DNA from: Roseibium album
Lineage (GTDB): Bacteria; Pseudomonadota; Alphaproteobacteria; Rhizobiales; Stappiaceae
DNA length: 64,000 nucleotides
Reading direction: 5' to 3'
Assembly (NCBI RefSeq): GCF_001404515.1
Contig: NZ_CXWE01000005.1
Span: 186,001-250,000, forward strand
A program made the position numbers and the translations under genes. How positions within the stretch are numbered: the stretch's first letter is position 1; each line of letters opens with the position of its first letter. The notes beneath the pieces were generated by a model. That model was given only the letters and a program-made list of their open reading frames with translations, did no database searches and was not told the DNA's origin. Positions 38,312 through 48,234 of this stretch are shown one piece after another.

Positions 38312-40483
38312 ATGGCAATCCCACTCGTCAGAAGCAACATTGTCATATTTTTGGTATCCATGTCGCTGGTGCTTGCGCTGGCGCTTGGGGTTTATGTCAG
38401 CAATCGCCTGCTTACTCACTGGCTCCTGGTGAGTGGTCTGGAGCAGAACTATGCTGACCAGCAAACCGATATCCAGACCGCTCTGGCAACTTACGCTGTT
38501 GAGCTCGAACCGCAGTCCAGCCAGAAGCTTGAAGGATTACGCCTTTCACCACCTGCCGAAAGCAGCGCTGCCGCCCGGATGTCTGGTGAAACACGCGAAA
38601 AATTCCAAAAGATGCTGGCACGGCATCATGCTGACTCGATCATTCTGAACCAGGCGCTTGTCTATCCGGCGGGCGCGTCCGCCGAAAATCCGAACCTTCC
38701 GGATTTTGCGCAGATAGATTGGCTCGCAAAGAATGAGCTTACGTCTGTTCGCACCCTCAATCACGCCTGGGCCGCCTTCAATTCGGACCGGGCCCTGACC
38801 GTTGTTCCGGACATGACCTGGCTCGGAGCGTTCGGTTCCAATGCCATTGTCGTCTACAATCCGAAACGAGCGGATGTCGTCGAACCCAGTCTCGTTCTGC
38901 TGGTGACGCAAACGGGTATTCTGGAAAACCTTTCAGGATTGATCTGGTCAATCAGCGCGGCAATCGGCGTGCTGTGCCTGCTCTCCTTCGCGTTGGCCGC
39001 CATTCTGCTCTGGATGCGATTTTATGATCAGGTCCGCACGAACAGTAACATTCAGTACCTTGCCCATCATGACACTCTGACGGGCCTGCCAAATCGGGCT
39101 GTGTTCAATGCCAGGCTCGCTGGAGCACTGCGTAGTGCACAGGCCAAGGCGTCGAATGTCGGCGTCATGCTGATCGATGTCGACAAGTTCAAGGAAATCA
39201 ACGATACGCACGGTCACGGTATTGGAGATGTATTTTTGCAGATCGTCGCTGAACGCTTGCAGACGGTCTTCCACAAACACCTTGTGGCACGCCTGTCAGG
39301 TGACGAGTTTGCAGTTTTGTTGACCTCGATCTCAGATCCGGCACGCATGACGCGACTTGCCACAGACATGATTGCAGCGACTTCCGCACCCTGCATTATC
39401 GATGGCAAGGATATCAAGCTTTCGCTCTCCATTGGCATTGCGCGTGCCACAGACGGTTCCTGGCGGGTTTCCCGTCTTCTTCACTGCGCGGACCTTGCGC
39501 TTTATCATGCCAAACACAACGGTCGGTCCACATTCTCCTGGTATACGCCTGGTCTGGACGCGGAAGCCCAAAAGCGACAGGAAGTCGAAAACGGGCTCGC
39601 CAAGGCACTCAAACTTGACCAGTTCAAGCTCGTCTACCAGCCACAATACGCGCTGCGCGACGGTACGCTGCGAGGTTACGAAGCTCTGGTTCGCTGGGAG
39701 CACCCCACCAAAGGGGAAATCCGACCCGATCTTTTCATCCCCATCGCTGAAGACTGCGGTCTGATCGACGAAATCGGCACCTGGGTGTTGAACCACGCGT
39801 GCCGGGAAGCAATGCTTTGGGAAGATCAGAGCAAAAAGGTAGCGGTCAATGTTTCAGTTGGGCAGTTCGTCGCCGGTGAAACACAGAAAAGAGTGGCGCA
39901 GGCACTGAACAAGTCCGGACTTAACCCGAGGCGCCTGGAAATCGAAATCACCGAGAGCCTGCTCATATCCAACACGGAAGCCGTGATCGAGACGCTGCGT
40001 CAGATCCACGACATGGGCGTTTCAATCGCTATGGATGACTTCGGTACGGGATATTCGTCACTGAGCTATCTCAGTCTCTTCCCGTTCGACAAGATCAAGA
40101 TCGATCAGGCCTTCATCCAGAACCTCGGCAAGGACACGAGCACGGATGCCATCGTCACATCCATCGTGGGACTGGGTCGGTCCCTGAACGTGACCATCAC
40201 GGCCGAGGGAGTAGAGACGGAAGAACAGGCCATTCTCCTGAGCGCCGCTGGCTGTGATCTCGTGCAAGGCTATATGTTCGGCAAACCGGGCACCGTGGCA
40301 AAGCACGAAGCCGCCTACCCGATCTTCCCTCACAATGAGGAAGGCGGATTTTGGTTTCCGCAAAAACGGAAGCAAGTCCTGCCGCCGCCAAAAATTTCGC
40401 TTTCGCCCCAACTTGCGCAATACGCAACGCTTGCCGCTCCGGAAGAAACTTCAGAAGAAGAAAACGAGACAGCGACCGTTTGA
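38312..40483 (+). CDS. Membrane GGDEF-EAL protein (cyclic di-GMP turnover), with SGDEF variant
   Basis: The 723-residue protein has two membrane spans (residues ~8-32 and ~208-236) flanking a ~175-residue periplasmic sensor, a GGDEF domain (~245-410) and an EAL domain (~425-665). The cyclase signature reads RLSGDEF (S329 in place of the first Gly). The EAL domain keeps YEALVRWEH (E457), VNVS, EITES, MDDFGTGYSSL and AEGVET, so it looks competent for c-di-GMP hydrolysis. Whether the SGDEF domain is active or regulatory cannot be told. The ATG start opens directly on the first membrane helix. It is a single gene, not in an operon. Confidence 0.93.
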   Translation: MAIPLVRSNIVIFLVSMSLVLALALGVYVSNRLLTHWLLVSGLEQNYADQQTDIQTALATYAVELEPQSSQKLEGLRLSPPAESSAAARMSGETREKFQKMLARHHADSIILNQALVYPAGASAENPNLPDFAQIDWLAKNELTSVRTLNHAWAAFNSDRALTVVPDMTWLGAFGSNAIVVYNPKRADVVEPSLVLLVTQTGILENLSGLIWSISAAIGVLCLLSFALAAILLWMRFYDQVRTNSNIQYLAHHDTLTGLPNRAVFNARLAGALRSAQAKASNVGVMLIDVDKFKEINDTHGHGIGDVFLQIVAERLQTVFHKHLVARLSGDEFAVLLTSISDPARMTRLATDMIAATSAPCIIDGKDIKLSLSIGIARATDGSWRVSRLLHCADLALYHAKHNGRSTFSWYTPGLDAEAQKRQEVENGLAKALKLDQFKLVYQPQYALRDGTLRGYEALVRWEHPTKGEIRPDLFIPIAEDCGLIDEIGTWVLNHACREAMLWEDQSKKVAVNVSVGQFVAGETQKRVAQALNKSGLNPRRLEIEITESLLISNTEAVIETLRQIHDMGVSIAMDDFGTGYSSLSYLSLFPFDKIKIDQAFIQNLGKDTSTDAIVTSIVGLGRSLNVTITAEGVETEEQAILLSAAGCDLVQGYMFGKPGTVAKHEAAYPIFPHNEEGGFWFPQKRKQVLPPPKISLSPQLAQYATLAAPEETSEEENETATV

Positions 40484-40530
40484 GCTGCGTCTTCGCGAGA
40501 GCATGAATGCAGGCGATCACTGCGTCGGAT

Positions 40531-41271
40531 CTAGAGTCCGGCCCCCTGGGCAACCTGTTCCAGCGCCATGTCCTTTTCACGCGCCGCCTTGCGTTCCGAG
40601 TACCTGTCGACCAGATAATCCGATCTGCCGCGAACGAGATAGGTGAATTTCATCAATTCCTCGATGACGTCCACGACACGATCATAGAGCGGCGAAGGCC
40701 TCATGCGGCCTTCATCATCGAACTCCTGGTAGGCCTTGGGCACCGATGACTGGTTCGGGATCGTCACCATGCGCATCCACCTGCCGAGAACACGCATCTG
40801 ATTGACCGCGTTGAACGACTGCGATCCGCCGGAAACCTGCATCAGCGCAAGCGTTTTCCCTTGCGTCGGCCTGATCGCGCCCGTACTGAGCGGGATCCAG
40901 TCGATCTGGGATTTCAGGACGCCAGTCATCGCGCCGTGGCGCTCCGGCGAACACCAGACCTGTGCTTCCGACCATGTACAGGCCTCACGCAATTCGGCGA
41001 CCTTGGGATGGTCGATGCCAACATCGTCCGGCAGGGGCAGGCCTGCAGGATCAAACACCCTTGTTTCGGCACCAAATGCCTTGAGCAGTCTTTCAGCTTC
41101 CAGCACCAGAAAGCGGCTGTAAGAACGTTCGCGCAACGATCCGTAAAGCAGAAGGACACGGGGCCGGTGAGTTTCATGCCCGGCAGCGTCCCGACGCGAA
41201 GGTGCTATCGCGTCCAAGTCGATGGATGAAATGTTCGGCAGATCGGTTGCATTCAATAAAGGGTCAGTCAT
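40531..41271 (-). CDS. arsH: Arsenical resistance protein ArsH (NADPH-dependent FMN reductase)
   Basis: ArsH oxidises trivalent organoarsenicals using FMN and NADPH. The 246-residue product has the flavodoxin-like [48 protein letters not shown] and [39 protein letters not shown] blocks diagnostic for ArsH. The frame is open to 41391 within arsC. The ATG at 41271 gives the usual family start and an 8-bp overlap with arsC. It is the last gene of the arsR-arsC-arsH unit. Confidence 0.94.
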   Translation of the reverse strand: MTDPLLNATDLPNISSIDLDAIAPSRRDAAGHETHRPRVLLLYGSLRERSYSRFLVLEAERLLKAFGAETRVFDPAGLPLPDDVGIDHPKVAELREACTWSEAQVWCSPERHGAMTGVLKSQIDWIPLSTGAIRPTQGKTLALMQVSGGSQSFNAVNQMRVLGRWMRMVTIPNQSSVPKAYQEFDDEGRMRPSPLYDRVVDVIEELMKFTYLVRGRSDYLVDRYSERKAAREKDMALEQVAQGAGL

Positions 41272-41677
41272 TCGCGGTACCGGAGGACACCACTTCCCCG
41301 TCTTCCTTGGTGAAGGAACCAAGGTCAGCTGGAAGAAGGTCCATAACCTTTTCAGACGGCCGGCAGAGGCGAACACCCTTTTCGCTGACAACGACCGGTC
41401 GATTGATCAGGATCGGATGCTCCAGCATGAAGTCGATCAGCTGATCATCGGACCACTTGTCCTCGCCAAGTCCCAGCTCATCATAAGGCGTACCCTTCTG
41501 GCGCAGGAGGTCCCTCACTGAACAGCCCATGCGCCCAATCAGGTCGACAAGTTCCTCCCGCTTGGGCGGAGTTTTCAAATATTCAATGACATCAGGTTCC
41601 ACACCCGATTTTCGGATCATTTCCAGAGTATTGCGCGATGTTCCGCATTTCGGATTGTGGTAGATCGTAATGGTCAT
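41264..41677 (-). CDS. arsC: Arsenate reductase ArsC (glutaredoxin-coupled)
   Basis: ArsC reduces arsenate to arsenite with glutathione and glutaredoxin. The 137-residue protein has the catalytic cysteine in [12 protein letters not shown] (C11), the [14 protein letters not shown] stretch, and the substrate arginines in ILINRPVVV and [10 protein letters not shown]. It is 15 bp after arsR. No arsenite efflux gene (arsB or acr3) is present in this operon. Confidence 0.95.
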   Translation of the reverse strand: MTITIYHNPKCGTSRNTLEMIRKSGVEPDVIEYLKTPPKREELVDLIGRMGCSVRDLLRQKGTPYDELGLGEDKWSDDQLIDFMLEHPILINRPVVVSEKGVRLCRPSEKVMDLLPADLGSFTKEDGEVVSSGTAND

Positions 41678-41692
41678 TTTGGTCCTGTTTCG

Positions 41693-42031
41693 TCAAAGAC
41701 TTGATGATTTGAGGATATTGGAGTGCGACAGGCCGCAAATCTCGGGATTGTTGCCGCAGCAGTCTTCCATCAGGAAACTCAGCAGGCTCTTCATCTGTTC
41801 ATAGTCGACCGCATAGCGAATATGCCGCCCTTCCCTTTGCGCATTCAACAGGCCCGCCCGTTCCAGCGTGGTCAGGTGAAATGACATCCGCGTCGGCTGT
41901 ACATCCAACTTCTCCGCGATCGTGCCCGACGGCAGTCCCAACGGTCCATGCGTGACGAGAAGCCTGAAAGCCGCAAGTCGATCTTCCTGTGCGAGCGCAC
42001 CCAGCGCTGATATGGCTGCCTGTTCCTGCAT
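41693..42031 (-). CDS. arsR: Arsenic-responsive repressor ArsR
   Basis: The 112-residue winged-helix protein has ALAQEDRLAAFRLLVTHGPLGLPSGTIAEKLDVQPTRMSFHLTTLERAGLL and the beta wing RHIRYAVDYEQM. Cysteines are in the C-terminal part (EDCCGNNPEIC, about residues 90-98), the arsenite-binding site location of the subfamily seen in alpha- and gammaproteobacterial ArsR with C-terminal sites. It would repress its own operon through the palindrome just upstream. Confidence 0.92.
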   Translation of the reverse strand: MQEQAAISALGALAQEDRLAAFRLLVTHGPLGLPSGTIAEKLDVQPTRMSFHLTTLERAGLLNAQREGRHIRYAVDYEQMKSLLSFLMEDCCGNNPEICGLSHSNILKSSSL

Positions 42032-42042
42032 ATTTCGACCTT

Positions 42043-42058
42043 ACAAGAAATCTTGTAG
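42043..42058. promoter_or_regulatory. Probable ArsR operator
   Basis: TACAAGA-AA-TCTTGTA is a perfect 7-2-7 inverted repeat 12 bp upstream of the arsR ATG (42031). Its position and symmetry suit autorepression of the arsR-arsC-arsH operon. Confidence 0.65.
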
Positions 42059-42096
42059 TTTGCAACGCACAATAGTGTCGCAATCTATCGATCTTC

Positions 42097-42645
42097 TCAC
42101 ATGGCAGCAGCGGCCCGAGCTGCTTGATCGTAGTTTCCCGAGACCAGCCGCATAGTGGCAGCCAACCGGGAAAGCTCGCTTTCATCGAGGCCCAGCGCCT
42201 TCATTGGCTCGACCAGTAGCGCTTCCCTCAATCTCCTGTATTCCAGGCAGGCTTTCTCACCCTTCGAGGTAATTTCCGCGGTTTTTTCCTTGCCGCGACG
42301 ACCGGAACTGATCAGTCCGGCTTTTACGAGTTTCTTCAGCGCATAGGTGACCGTATGCGTGTCCTCGATATTCAGGACCAGGCAGATATCGGAAAGCGTT
42401 TTTGCGCGACCGCGATGATTGACCGTGTGCAATACCAGCACATCCAGCGGGCCAAGGCCCTCCGAGCCACTGGCCGCCATGCAGCGGACCATCCATCGAT
42501 GATAGGCATTGACCATCATCGTTACGGCAAATTCGATTTCAGAAAGTGCCGGCATCGCACCGGAGGCCAGATGAGCCGCCGAAACCACCGGTCCGATGGC
42601 TGCACCGGTGTCCGGTTTGGTCTTTGGGGTGGATTTCTCGCTCAA
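42097..42645 (-). CDS. MarR-family winged-helix regulator
   Basis: The 182-residue protein has a helical MarR core: LGPLDVLVLHTVNHRGRAKTLSDICLVLNIEDTHTVTYALKKLVKAGLISSGRRGKEKTAEITSKGEKACLEYRRLREALL, that is helix-turn-helix plus wing (residues ~65-145). The first 30 residues are poorly ordered. It lies 65 bp upstream of arsR on the same strand and could be part of the same transcript, but the ars operator between them argues for separate control. Target unknown. Confidence 0.85.
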   Translation of the reverse strand: MSEKSTPKTKPDTGAAIGPVVSAAHLASGAMPALSEIEFAVTMMVNAYHRWMVRCMAASGSEGLGPLDVLVLHTVNHRGRAKTLSDICLVLNIEDTHTVTYALKKLVKAGLISSGRRGKEKTAEITSKGEKACLEYRRLREALLVEPMKALGLDESELSRLAATMRLVSGNYDQAARAAAAM

Positions 42646-42796
42646 ACGTCAGACTTTCAGGGTTCGGATCCTTAAAACAGCGTCAATAGCTTAGCGACAA
42701 TCCACCGGAGCTGAAATCCCCGACGAAGATAAACTTTCCTCATGCAACTGAATTGTCTAGCTTTCACTCTCAAGCGATCAACCAGGATCTGATGGC

Positions 42797-44263
42797 GTGC
42801 AGCTGGCAGAAAGAGAAAAACCAACCAACCCTGCCGCAGGTATCCTGCTAGTCGTCATTTTGATGATAGCCGCCTTCCTCCGATTTTACGAACTGGACAG
42901 AACCAGCCTGTGGTATGATGAGGCGGTCTCGTGGAGCCAGTCGAAGGGAACATTGGCCGAACTCCTGGCATCGGTGGCCGCAGACAACTATCCACCGTTG
43001 CACAATGTCATTTTGTGGCTCGCCATGCCTTTGATTGGAGACAGTGAAATGGCGTTGCGGATGCCCTCGGCATTTCTGGGCGTCCTCGCTGTCTGGTTTG
43101 TCTACCTGATCGGAAAGCACCTTGCAGGACGGGAAGCCGGGCTGCTCGCCGCAGCCTTGCTGGCGCTGTCGCCGCTTCACATCTGGTATTCTACGGAAGC
43201 CCGCATGTATGCCTTGCTGGCGGCCTGCGGCCTCGTCTTTCTGTTTGCTGTACTGAAGGTCCTTCAGCGACCTTCATCGTTGTGGATCATACTGCTGGTT
43301 TTTGGCGGCACCTGCTTTCTCTACAGCCATGTCTACGCACTGTTCGCCTTTGCCGGTGTCGGTATTGTTTGCGCGAGTTTTGCGCTCGCCCAAATCCGCA
43401 GCACGAAGAGCCTAGCCGGAAACAATGCAGTCGTGGTGTGTCTGGCAATGGCTGCCAGCACGATTTCGTTTTTGCCGTGGCTGTATCTGCTTCTGAAACG
43501 CGCCCGGTCAGTCGCCGACGAAGGTTTCTGGATTGCCTATCCTGATCTTCCGTTTCTGGAAACGCTGGTCTTCGGGCTTGCTGGCTCGTTGGCTCTGTTC
43601 TGGGTGCTGACTGGTTTGGCCCTCACTGGTGTCCTGATGGCCTTTTTCAGTCCGCCCCGAACAAATGCAGATGCTTCCGCACCACGCCAAGAGATCATGG
43701 TCTGCCTCGCCTTCACTCTGGGGCCAGCAGTCCTCGCCTATCTATATTCCGTGCTTCTGCAACCAATCCTGTTCGACAGGTATCTGATCGCCGCATGGCC
43801 CGGATTGATCGTGCTCGCTGCGGTTGGAGCCACCCGGTTGCTTCCCCGTCTGGCGCCTGTTGCTCTTGTATGTGTCGCGATAGTGCTAACCTATCCGCAG
43901 CTGGATTTCACCCTGAACACCAAGATCCGGCCGGAATGGCGTCAAATCGCTGAATATTTTGAGGAAAACAGCAGTCCGGAAGACCGGTTGCTCCTTTACA
44001 AGGGCTTTGCCGCACCAGTTCTCAGCTACTACCTGCGCGACCCGGACCAATTCAAAGCCGTAGAAGCGCTCGACCAATTGAAGGAAAGCTTGGGTACGCA
44101 AAAAGAGTCAACCACATGGTTGCTTCTGGTTCACAGCAATGAGCAAGAGACTTCAAAGGCAGCCGAAATCTTCCTTAGCAACGGCGGGAGCGAGGCTATC
44201 CGGGCATTCGGTTGGGGAGCAAGCGGACTCACCCTCCTGACATCGAACCAGAACACACGCTGA
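42797..44263 (+). CDS. PMT-type membrane glycosyltransferase (GT39/ArnT-like)
   Basis: The 488-residue protein has about ten or more membrane spans. The family pattern is FLRFYELDRTSLWYDEAVSWS, with the Asp-Glu pair after the first span, and ALSPLHIWYSTEARMYALL. The C-terminal ~110 residues are soluble. Such enzymes transfer sugars from polyprenyl-phosphate donors to proteins or lipids on the periplasmic side. The start is a GTG (42797) preceded by AGGAT. The nearby ATG is out of frame. Acceptor unknown; it is not in an operon. Confidence 0.82.
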   Translation: MQLAEREKPTNPAAGILLVVILMIAAFLRFYELDRTSLWYDEAVSWSQSKGTLAELLASVAADNYPPLHNVILWLAMPLIGDSEMALRMPSAFLGVLAVWFVYLIGKHLAGREAGLLAAALLALSPLHIWYSTEARMYALLAACGLVFLFAVLKVLQRPSSLWIILLVFGGTCFLYSHVYALFAFAGVGIVCASFALAQIRSTKSLAGNNAVVVCLAMAASTISFLPWLYLLLKRARSVADEGFWIAYPDLPFLETLVFGLAGSLALFWVLTGLALTGVLMAFFSPPRTNADASAPRQEIMVCLAFTLGPAVLAYLYSVLLQPILFDRYLIAAWPGLIVLAAVGATRLLPRLAPVALVCVAIVLTYPQLDFTLNTKIRPEWRQIAEYFEENSSPEDRLLLYKGFAAPVLSYYLRDPDQFKAVEALDQLKESLGTQKESTTWLLLVHSNEQETSKAAEIFLSNGGSEAIRAFGWGASGLTLLTSNQNTR

Positions 44264-44332
44264 TCAGTCTTCAAAACGATACCGTATCGGGTGCAAAAGA
44301 CATTCGCGAGCGACCTCTAACAGATTTTCATC

Positions 44333-44354
44333 GACAATTTATCGATAAAGTGTC
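44333..44354. promoter_or_regulatory. 22-bp near-perfect palindrome upstream of the oxoprolinase-type gene
   Basis: GACA-a-TTTATCGATAAA-g-TGTC has a perfect 12-bp core and perfect 4-bp arms, broken only by one mismatched pair. It lies 81 bp upstream of the start at 44436 in a 172-bp gap, a typical operator location. No regulator gene is adjacent. Confidence 0.5.
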
Positions 44355-44435
44355 ATTGTAATTCGAAACCAAAATTCAAATTGCGTTGTCGCTCCACGCG
44401 ACTGGCGAACGACCGGCAGGACAAAGGGATAGAAC

Positions 44436-47400
44436 ATGACATCCAAGTGGGACTTCTGGATCGACCGAGGTGGCACATTCACCGATATTGTCGGACGCGC
44501 ACCTGATGGCACTCTCCACCCGCACAAGGTTCTGTCTGAAAATCCCGAAGCGTACCGGGACGCAGCCATTCAGGGAATTCGCGAGATTCTCGGCGTGGAT
44601 GCCGGTGCCTCGATTCCGTCGGAGAAAATCGCGACGGTGAAGATGGGAACGACCGTTGCCACCAACGCCCTTCTGGAGCGCAAGGGTGAGCGCACGGCAC
44701 TCTTCATCACCAGGGGCTTCCGCGACGCGCTTGAAATCGGCTACCAGGCTCGTCCGAAGATTTTTGCCAAGGAAATCATCAAGCCTGAACTCCTTTACGA
44801 AAGTGTTCATGAGATTCCGGAGCGGGTCCGTGCGGACGGCACGGTGGAATTGGTCATTGATGAAGATAGTGCCCGAACGCAAATGCAGTCGGCCTGGGAC
44901 GACGGTATCCGCTCCATTGCGATTGTCCTGATGCACGCCTACGCCTTTCCGGCGCACGAACAGATCCTGAAAAGGACCGCAGAAGAGATCGGGTTTCCGC
45001 AAATTTCGGTTTCGCACGAGGTTTCGCCGCTGATGAAGCTGGTCGGCCGCGGCGACACGACGGTGGTGGACGCCTATCTCTCCCCGATCCTGCGCCGATA
45101 TGTCGACCAGGTGCAGCAGGAGCTTGGACAAGGCCCCCGGCTGATGTTCATGCAATCTTCAGGTGGCCTGACCGCCGCGGATCTGTTTCAGGGAAAAGAC
45201 GCGATCCTCTCCGGCCCCGCAGGAGGCGTGGTCGGCGCAGTGGAAACCTCCCGCATGGCCGGGTTCGAGAAGATCATCGGCTTCGACATGGGCGGAACCT
45301 CCACCGACGTCTGTCATTTCGACGGTGAATACGAGCGCGCCTTCGAGACCGAAGTTGCCGGTGTCCGCATGCGCGCGCCGATGATGATGATCCACACGGT
45401 TGCTGCCGGCGGCGGCTCCATCCTGCACTACACGGACGGGCGGTTTCAGGCAGGACCGGATTCTGCCGGCGCGAACCCCGGCCCTGCCTGCTACCGTCGT
45501 GGTGGTCCGCTCACTGTGACCGACGCCAATCTGATGACCGGCAAGCTCGCACCCGAGTTCTTTCCGAAGATTTTCGGACCGACCCAGGATCAACCACTCG
45601 ATGGAGAGGTTGTCCGGCGGAAATTCGCGGATCTTGCCAATGAGATAGGCGATGGCCGTTCGCCCGAAGAGGTCGCCGACGGTTTCTTGAAGATTGCCGT
45701 TGAGAACATGGCCAATGCCATCAAGAAAATCTCGGTGCAGCGCGGTTATGACGTCACAGAATACGCACTGACATGTTTTGGCGGTGCGGGCGGTCAAACC
45801 GGCTGCCGCGTTGCAGACAGCCTCGGCATGAAAACCGTTATTCTGCACCCGTTCTCCGGCATTTTGTCGGCTTATGGCATGGGGCTCGCGGATATCCGTG
45901 CCGACCGTCAGAAGGCGGTTGTCAAGGTATTGACCGAAAAGCTGATGCCGGAATTGCACGTTTTGCGGGATCAGCTCGCAATAGTGACGGAAGCAGAGCT
46001 GGAACGTCAGCAGATTGCCAAACACCAACGCCACACGACTGCAATCGTTCACCTGCGCTATGACGGCACGGATACACCTTTACCGGTTCACTTGAGCACT
46101 GTCGAAAAAATGCGCGCGGCGTTTGAGGAGTCTCACAAGAAGCAATTCGGTTTTGCTTACGACAACAAACCTGTGGTCGTCGAAGCGATGGAATTGGAAA
46201 CGGCAGGCGGTGGCGCCGGCCTTGTCGAACCAGATCTCGACCTGCAGCCCCACGCAGCGGTTCCGGCAACATCGACAAGAACCTATTCGGAAGGTGCCTG
46301 GCATGACGCCGGCATCTACCGGCGCGAAACCCTGAAGCCCGGCATGAAGTTTCCAGGGCCAGCCGTAATCATCGAATCCCACGCGACAATTGCCGTGGAA
46401 GACGGATGGCAGGCCGAGATCAACACCAAAGACCATGTTGTCTTGAACCGGGTGGTGCCGCTGAAGCGCGCCGATGCCATCGGCACGCATGCGGATCCGG
46501 TGATGCTTGAGGTCTTCAACAACCTCTTCATGTCGATCGCCGAGCAGATGGGCGTCACGCTGCAAAACACGGCCTACTCGGTCAATATCAAGGAACGCCT
46601 GGATTTTTCCTGTGCCGTATTCAATGCAGATGGTGCCCTGGTCGCCAATGCACCACACATGCCGGTTCATCTGGGTTCCATGGATCGTTCCGTCGAAACA
46701 ATCATCAAGCTGAACAAGGGCAAGATAAAACCAGGTGACGTCTTTGCCCTGAACGCGCCCTATAATGGCGGAACACACCTGCCCGATATCACAGTAGTCT
46801 CCCCTGTTTTCGATGACGACGGCGAAGACATCCTGTTCTGGTCTGCCTCTCGCGGCCACCATGCGGATGTTGGGGGATCCGCTCCCGGCTCCATGACACC
46901 CCGCGCCACGAAAGTGGATGAAGAGGGGGTCCTCTTCGACAATTTCAAGATTGTCGACGAAGGTCGTTTCTGTGAGCAGGAACTGATCGATCTGCTGACC
47001 AATCACCCCTACCCGGCGCGAAATCCGCATCAGAACGTTGCTGATCTTTCCGCACAGATTGCCGCGAATGAAAAGGGTATTCAGGAACTCAGGAAAATGG
47101 TGGCGCATTTCGGACTGGACGTCGTCCAGGCCTATATGGGCCACGTGCAGGATAATGCTGAAGAAAGTGTTCGCCGGGTGATCGAAGCCTTGAAGGATTC
47201 CGAATATGTCTACCCGACAGACCAGGGATCCGAGATTCGCGTCAAGATTACCGTCGACAAGGAGCGTCGCGAAGCCACGGTCGATTTCACGGGTACGTCA
47301 CCGGTCAAGCCGAACAATTTCAACGCTCCGGAACCCGTTACACGAGCAGCAATCTTGTATTGCTTCCGCGTGATGGTTGAAGGCGACATTCCGATGAATG

Positions 47401-48020
47401 CCGGATGTCTCAAACCGATCCACATCATCATTCCCGACGACTGCATGCTGCGCCCTTCCTATCCGGCCGCCGTCGTTGCGGGAAACGTGGAAACGTCGCA
47501 GCATGTCACGAACACGGTCTTTGCAGCGCTTGGTGCCATGGCGAACGCGCAAGGCACGATGAACAATCTGACATTTGGCAACGACACCTATCAATACTAC
47601 GAAACCATCTGTTCGGGTTCACCGGCGGGACCTGGGTTCAACGGTACCGATGGCGTTCACACCCACATGACAAATTCACGCCTGACCGATCCGGAGGTTC
47701 TGGAATTCCGGTTTCCCGTTCTCCTGGAAGATTTCCATATCAGGAAGGGGTCTGGCGGCAGGGGAAAATGGTCTGCCGGCGACGGCACATGGCGAACAGT
47801 GCGCTTCCTTGAAAAAATGGACTGCGCCATCCTGTCCTCGCACCGGACAATCAGGCCCAAAGGCATGAACGGCGGTGAAGATGGAGAACTGGGTCGAACC
47901 CAGGTACGTCGCCTCGATGGCTCGATAGAAGTGCTGGAGGGCTGCGATCAGACGGTGCTCGACGCTGGCGAGGCTGTTACGGTCATTACACCCACTGCAG
48001 GCGGCTGGGGCAAACCATGA
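44436..48020 (+). CDS. Fused hydantoinase/5-oxoprolinase-type enzyme (HyuA-HyuB)
   Basis: The 1194-residue protein joins a HyuA-type ATPase half (residues 1-~690; [63 protein letters not shown]) and a HyuB-type half (~690-1194; [64 protein letters not shown]). This is the architecture of eukaryotic-type 5-oxoprolinase (about 1200-1290 residues), which opens 5-oxoproline to glutamate with ATP. Bacterial relatives also cleave hydantoins or act in caprolactam degradation, so the substrate stays open. It is a single gene closed by a hairpin. Confidence 0.9.
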   Translation: MTSKWDFWIDRGGTFTDIVGRAPDGTLHPHKVLSENPEAYRDAAIQGIREILGVDAGASIPSEKIATVKMGTTVATNALLERKGERTALFITRGFRDALEIGYQARPKIFAKEIIKPELLYESVHEIPERVRADGTVELVIDEDSARTQMQSAWDDGIRSIAIVLMHAYAFPAHEQILKRTAEEIGFPQISVSHEVSPLMKLVGRGDTTVVDAYLSPILRRYVDQVQQELGQGPRLMFMQSSGGLTAADLFQGKDAILSGPAGGVVGAVETSRMAGFEKIIGFDMGGTSTDVCHFDGEYERAFETEVAGVRMRAPMMMIHTVAAGGGSILHYTDGRFQAGPDSAGANPGPACYRRGGPLTVTDANLMTGKLAPEFFPKIFGPTQDQPLDGEVVRRKFADLANEIGDGRSPEEVADGFLKIAVENMANAIKKISVQRGYDVTEYALTCFGGAGGQTGCRVADSLGMKTVILHPFSGILSAYGMGLADIRADRQKAVVKVLTEKLMPELHVLRDQLAIVTEAELERQQIAKHQRHTTAIVHLRYDGTDTPLPVHLSTVEKMRAAFEESHKKQFGFAYDNKPVVVEAMELETAGGGAGLVEPDLDLQPHAAVPATSTRTYSEGAWHDAGIYRRETLKPGMKFPGPAVIIESHATIAVEDGWQAEINTKDHVVLNRVVPLKRADAIGTHADPVMLEVFNNLFMSIAEQMGVTLQNTAYSVNIKERLDFSCAVFNADGALVANAPHMPVHLGSMDRSVETIIKLNKGKIKPGDVFALNAPYNGGTHLPDITVVSPVFDDDGEDILFWSASRGHHADVGGSAPGSMTPRATKVDEEGVLFDNFKIVDEGRFCEQELIDLLTNHPYPARNPHQNVADLSAQIAANEKGIQELRKMVAHFGLDVVQAYMGHVQDNAEESVRRVIEALKDSEYVYPTDQGSEIRVKITVDKERREATVDFTGTSPVKPNNFNAPEPVTRAAILYCFRVMVEGDIPMNAGCLKPIHIIIPDDCMLRPSYPAAVVAGNVETSQHVTNTVFAALGAMANAQGTMNNLTFGNDTYQYYETICSGSPAGPGFNGTDGVHTHMTNSRLTDPEVLEFRFPVLLEDFHIRKGSGGRGKWSAGDGTWRTVRFLEKMDCAILSSHRTIRPKGMNGGEDGELGRTQVRRLDGSIEVLEGCDQTVLDAGEAVTVITPTAGGWGKP

Positions 48021-48048
48021 CCTGTTTCCGCCAATCACACGTCACAAA

Positions 48049-48069
48049 CGGCCGCAATCTTTGCGGCCG
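48049..48069 (+). terminator. Strong hairpin after the oxoprolinase-type gene
   Basis: CGGCCGCAA-TCT-TTGCGGCCG is a perfect 9-bp stem with a 3-nt loop, 28 bp after the stop codon. No T run follows, so it may protect the 3' end or terminate with help. Confidence 0.55.
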
Positions 48070-48173
48070 CTCACCATGCACGCTATTGTACAATTGCATT
48101 GATATTTCTACCAGTAAGTGAAAAATACAACTTGAACAACAACCGAAATTAACCGAATCTTCAGCGCTCCCTC

Positions 48174-48186
48174 GTTTAAATTAAAC
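48174..48186. promoter_or_regulatory. 13-bp palindrome upstream of the chemoreceptor gene
   Basis: GTTTAA-A-TTAAAC is a perfect palindrome about 50 bp before the chemoreceptor start. Some 12-25 bp upstream (48149-48163) lies TTAA-N7-TTCA, one mismatch from the CtrA half-site pattern TTAA-N7-TTAA. Both are weak regulatory hints. Confidence 0.3.
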
Positions 48187-48234
48187 ACATTACGCAACGG
48201 TCATAAGGCCTTTACGCGGATTGTGAGAGAAACG

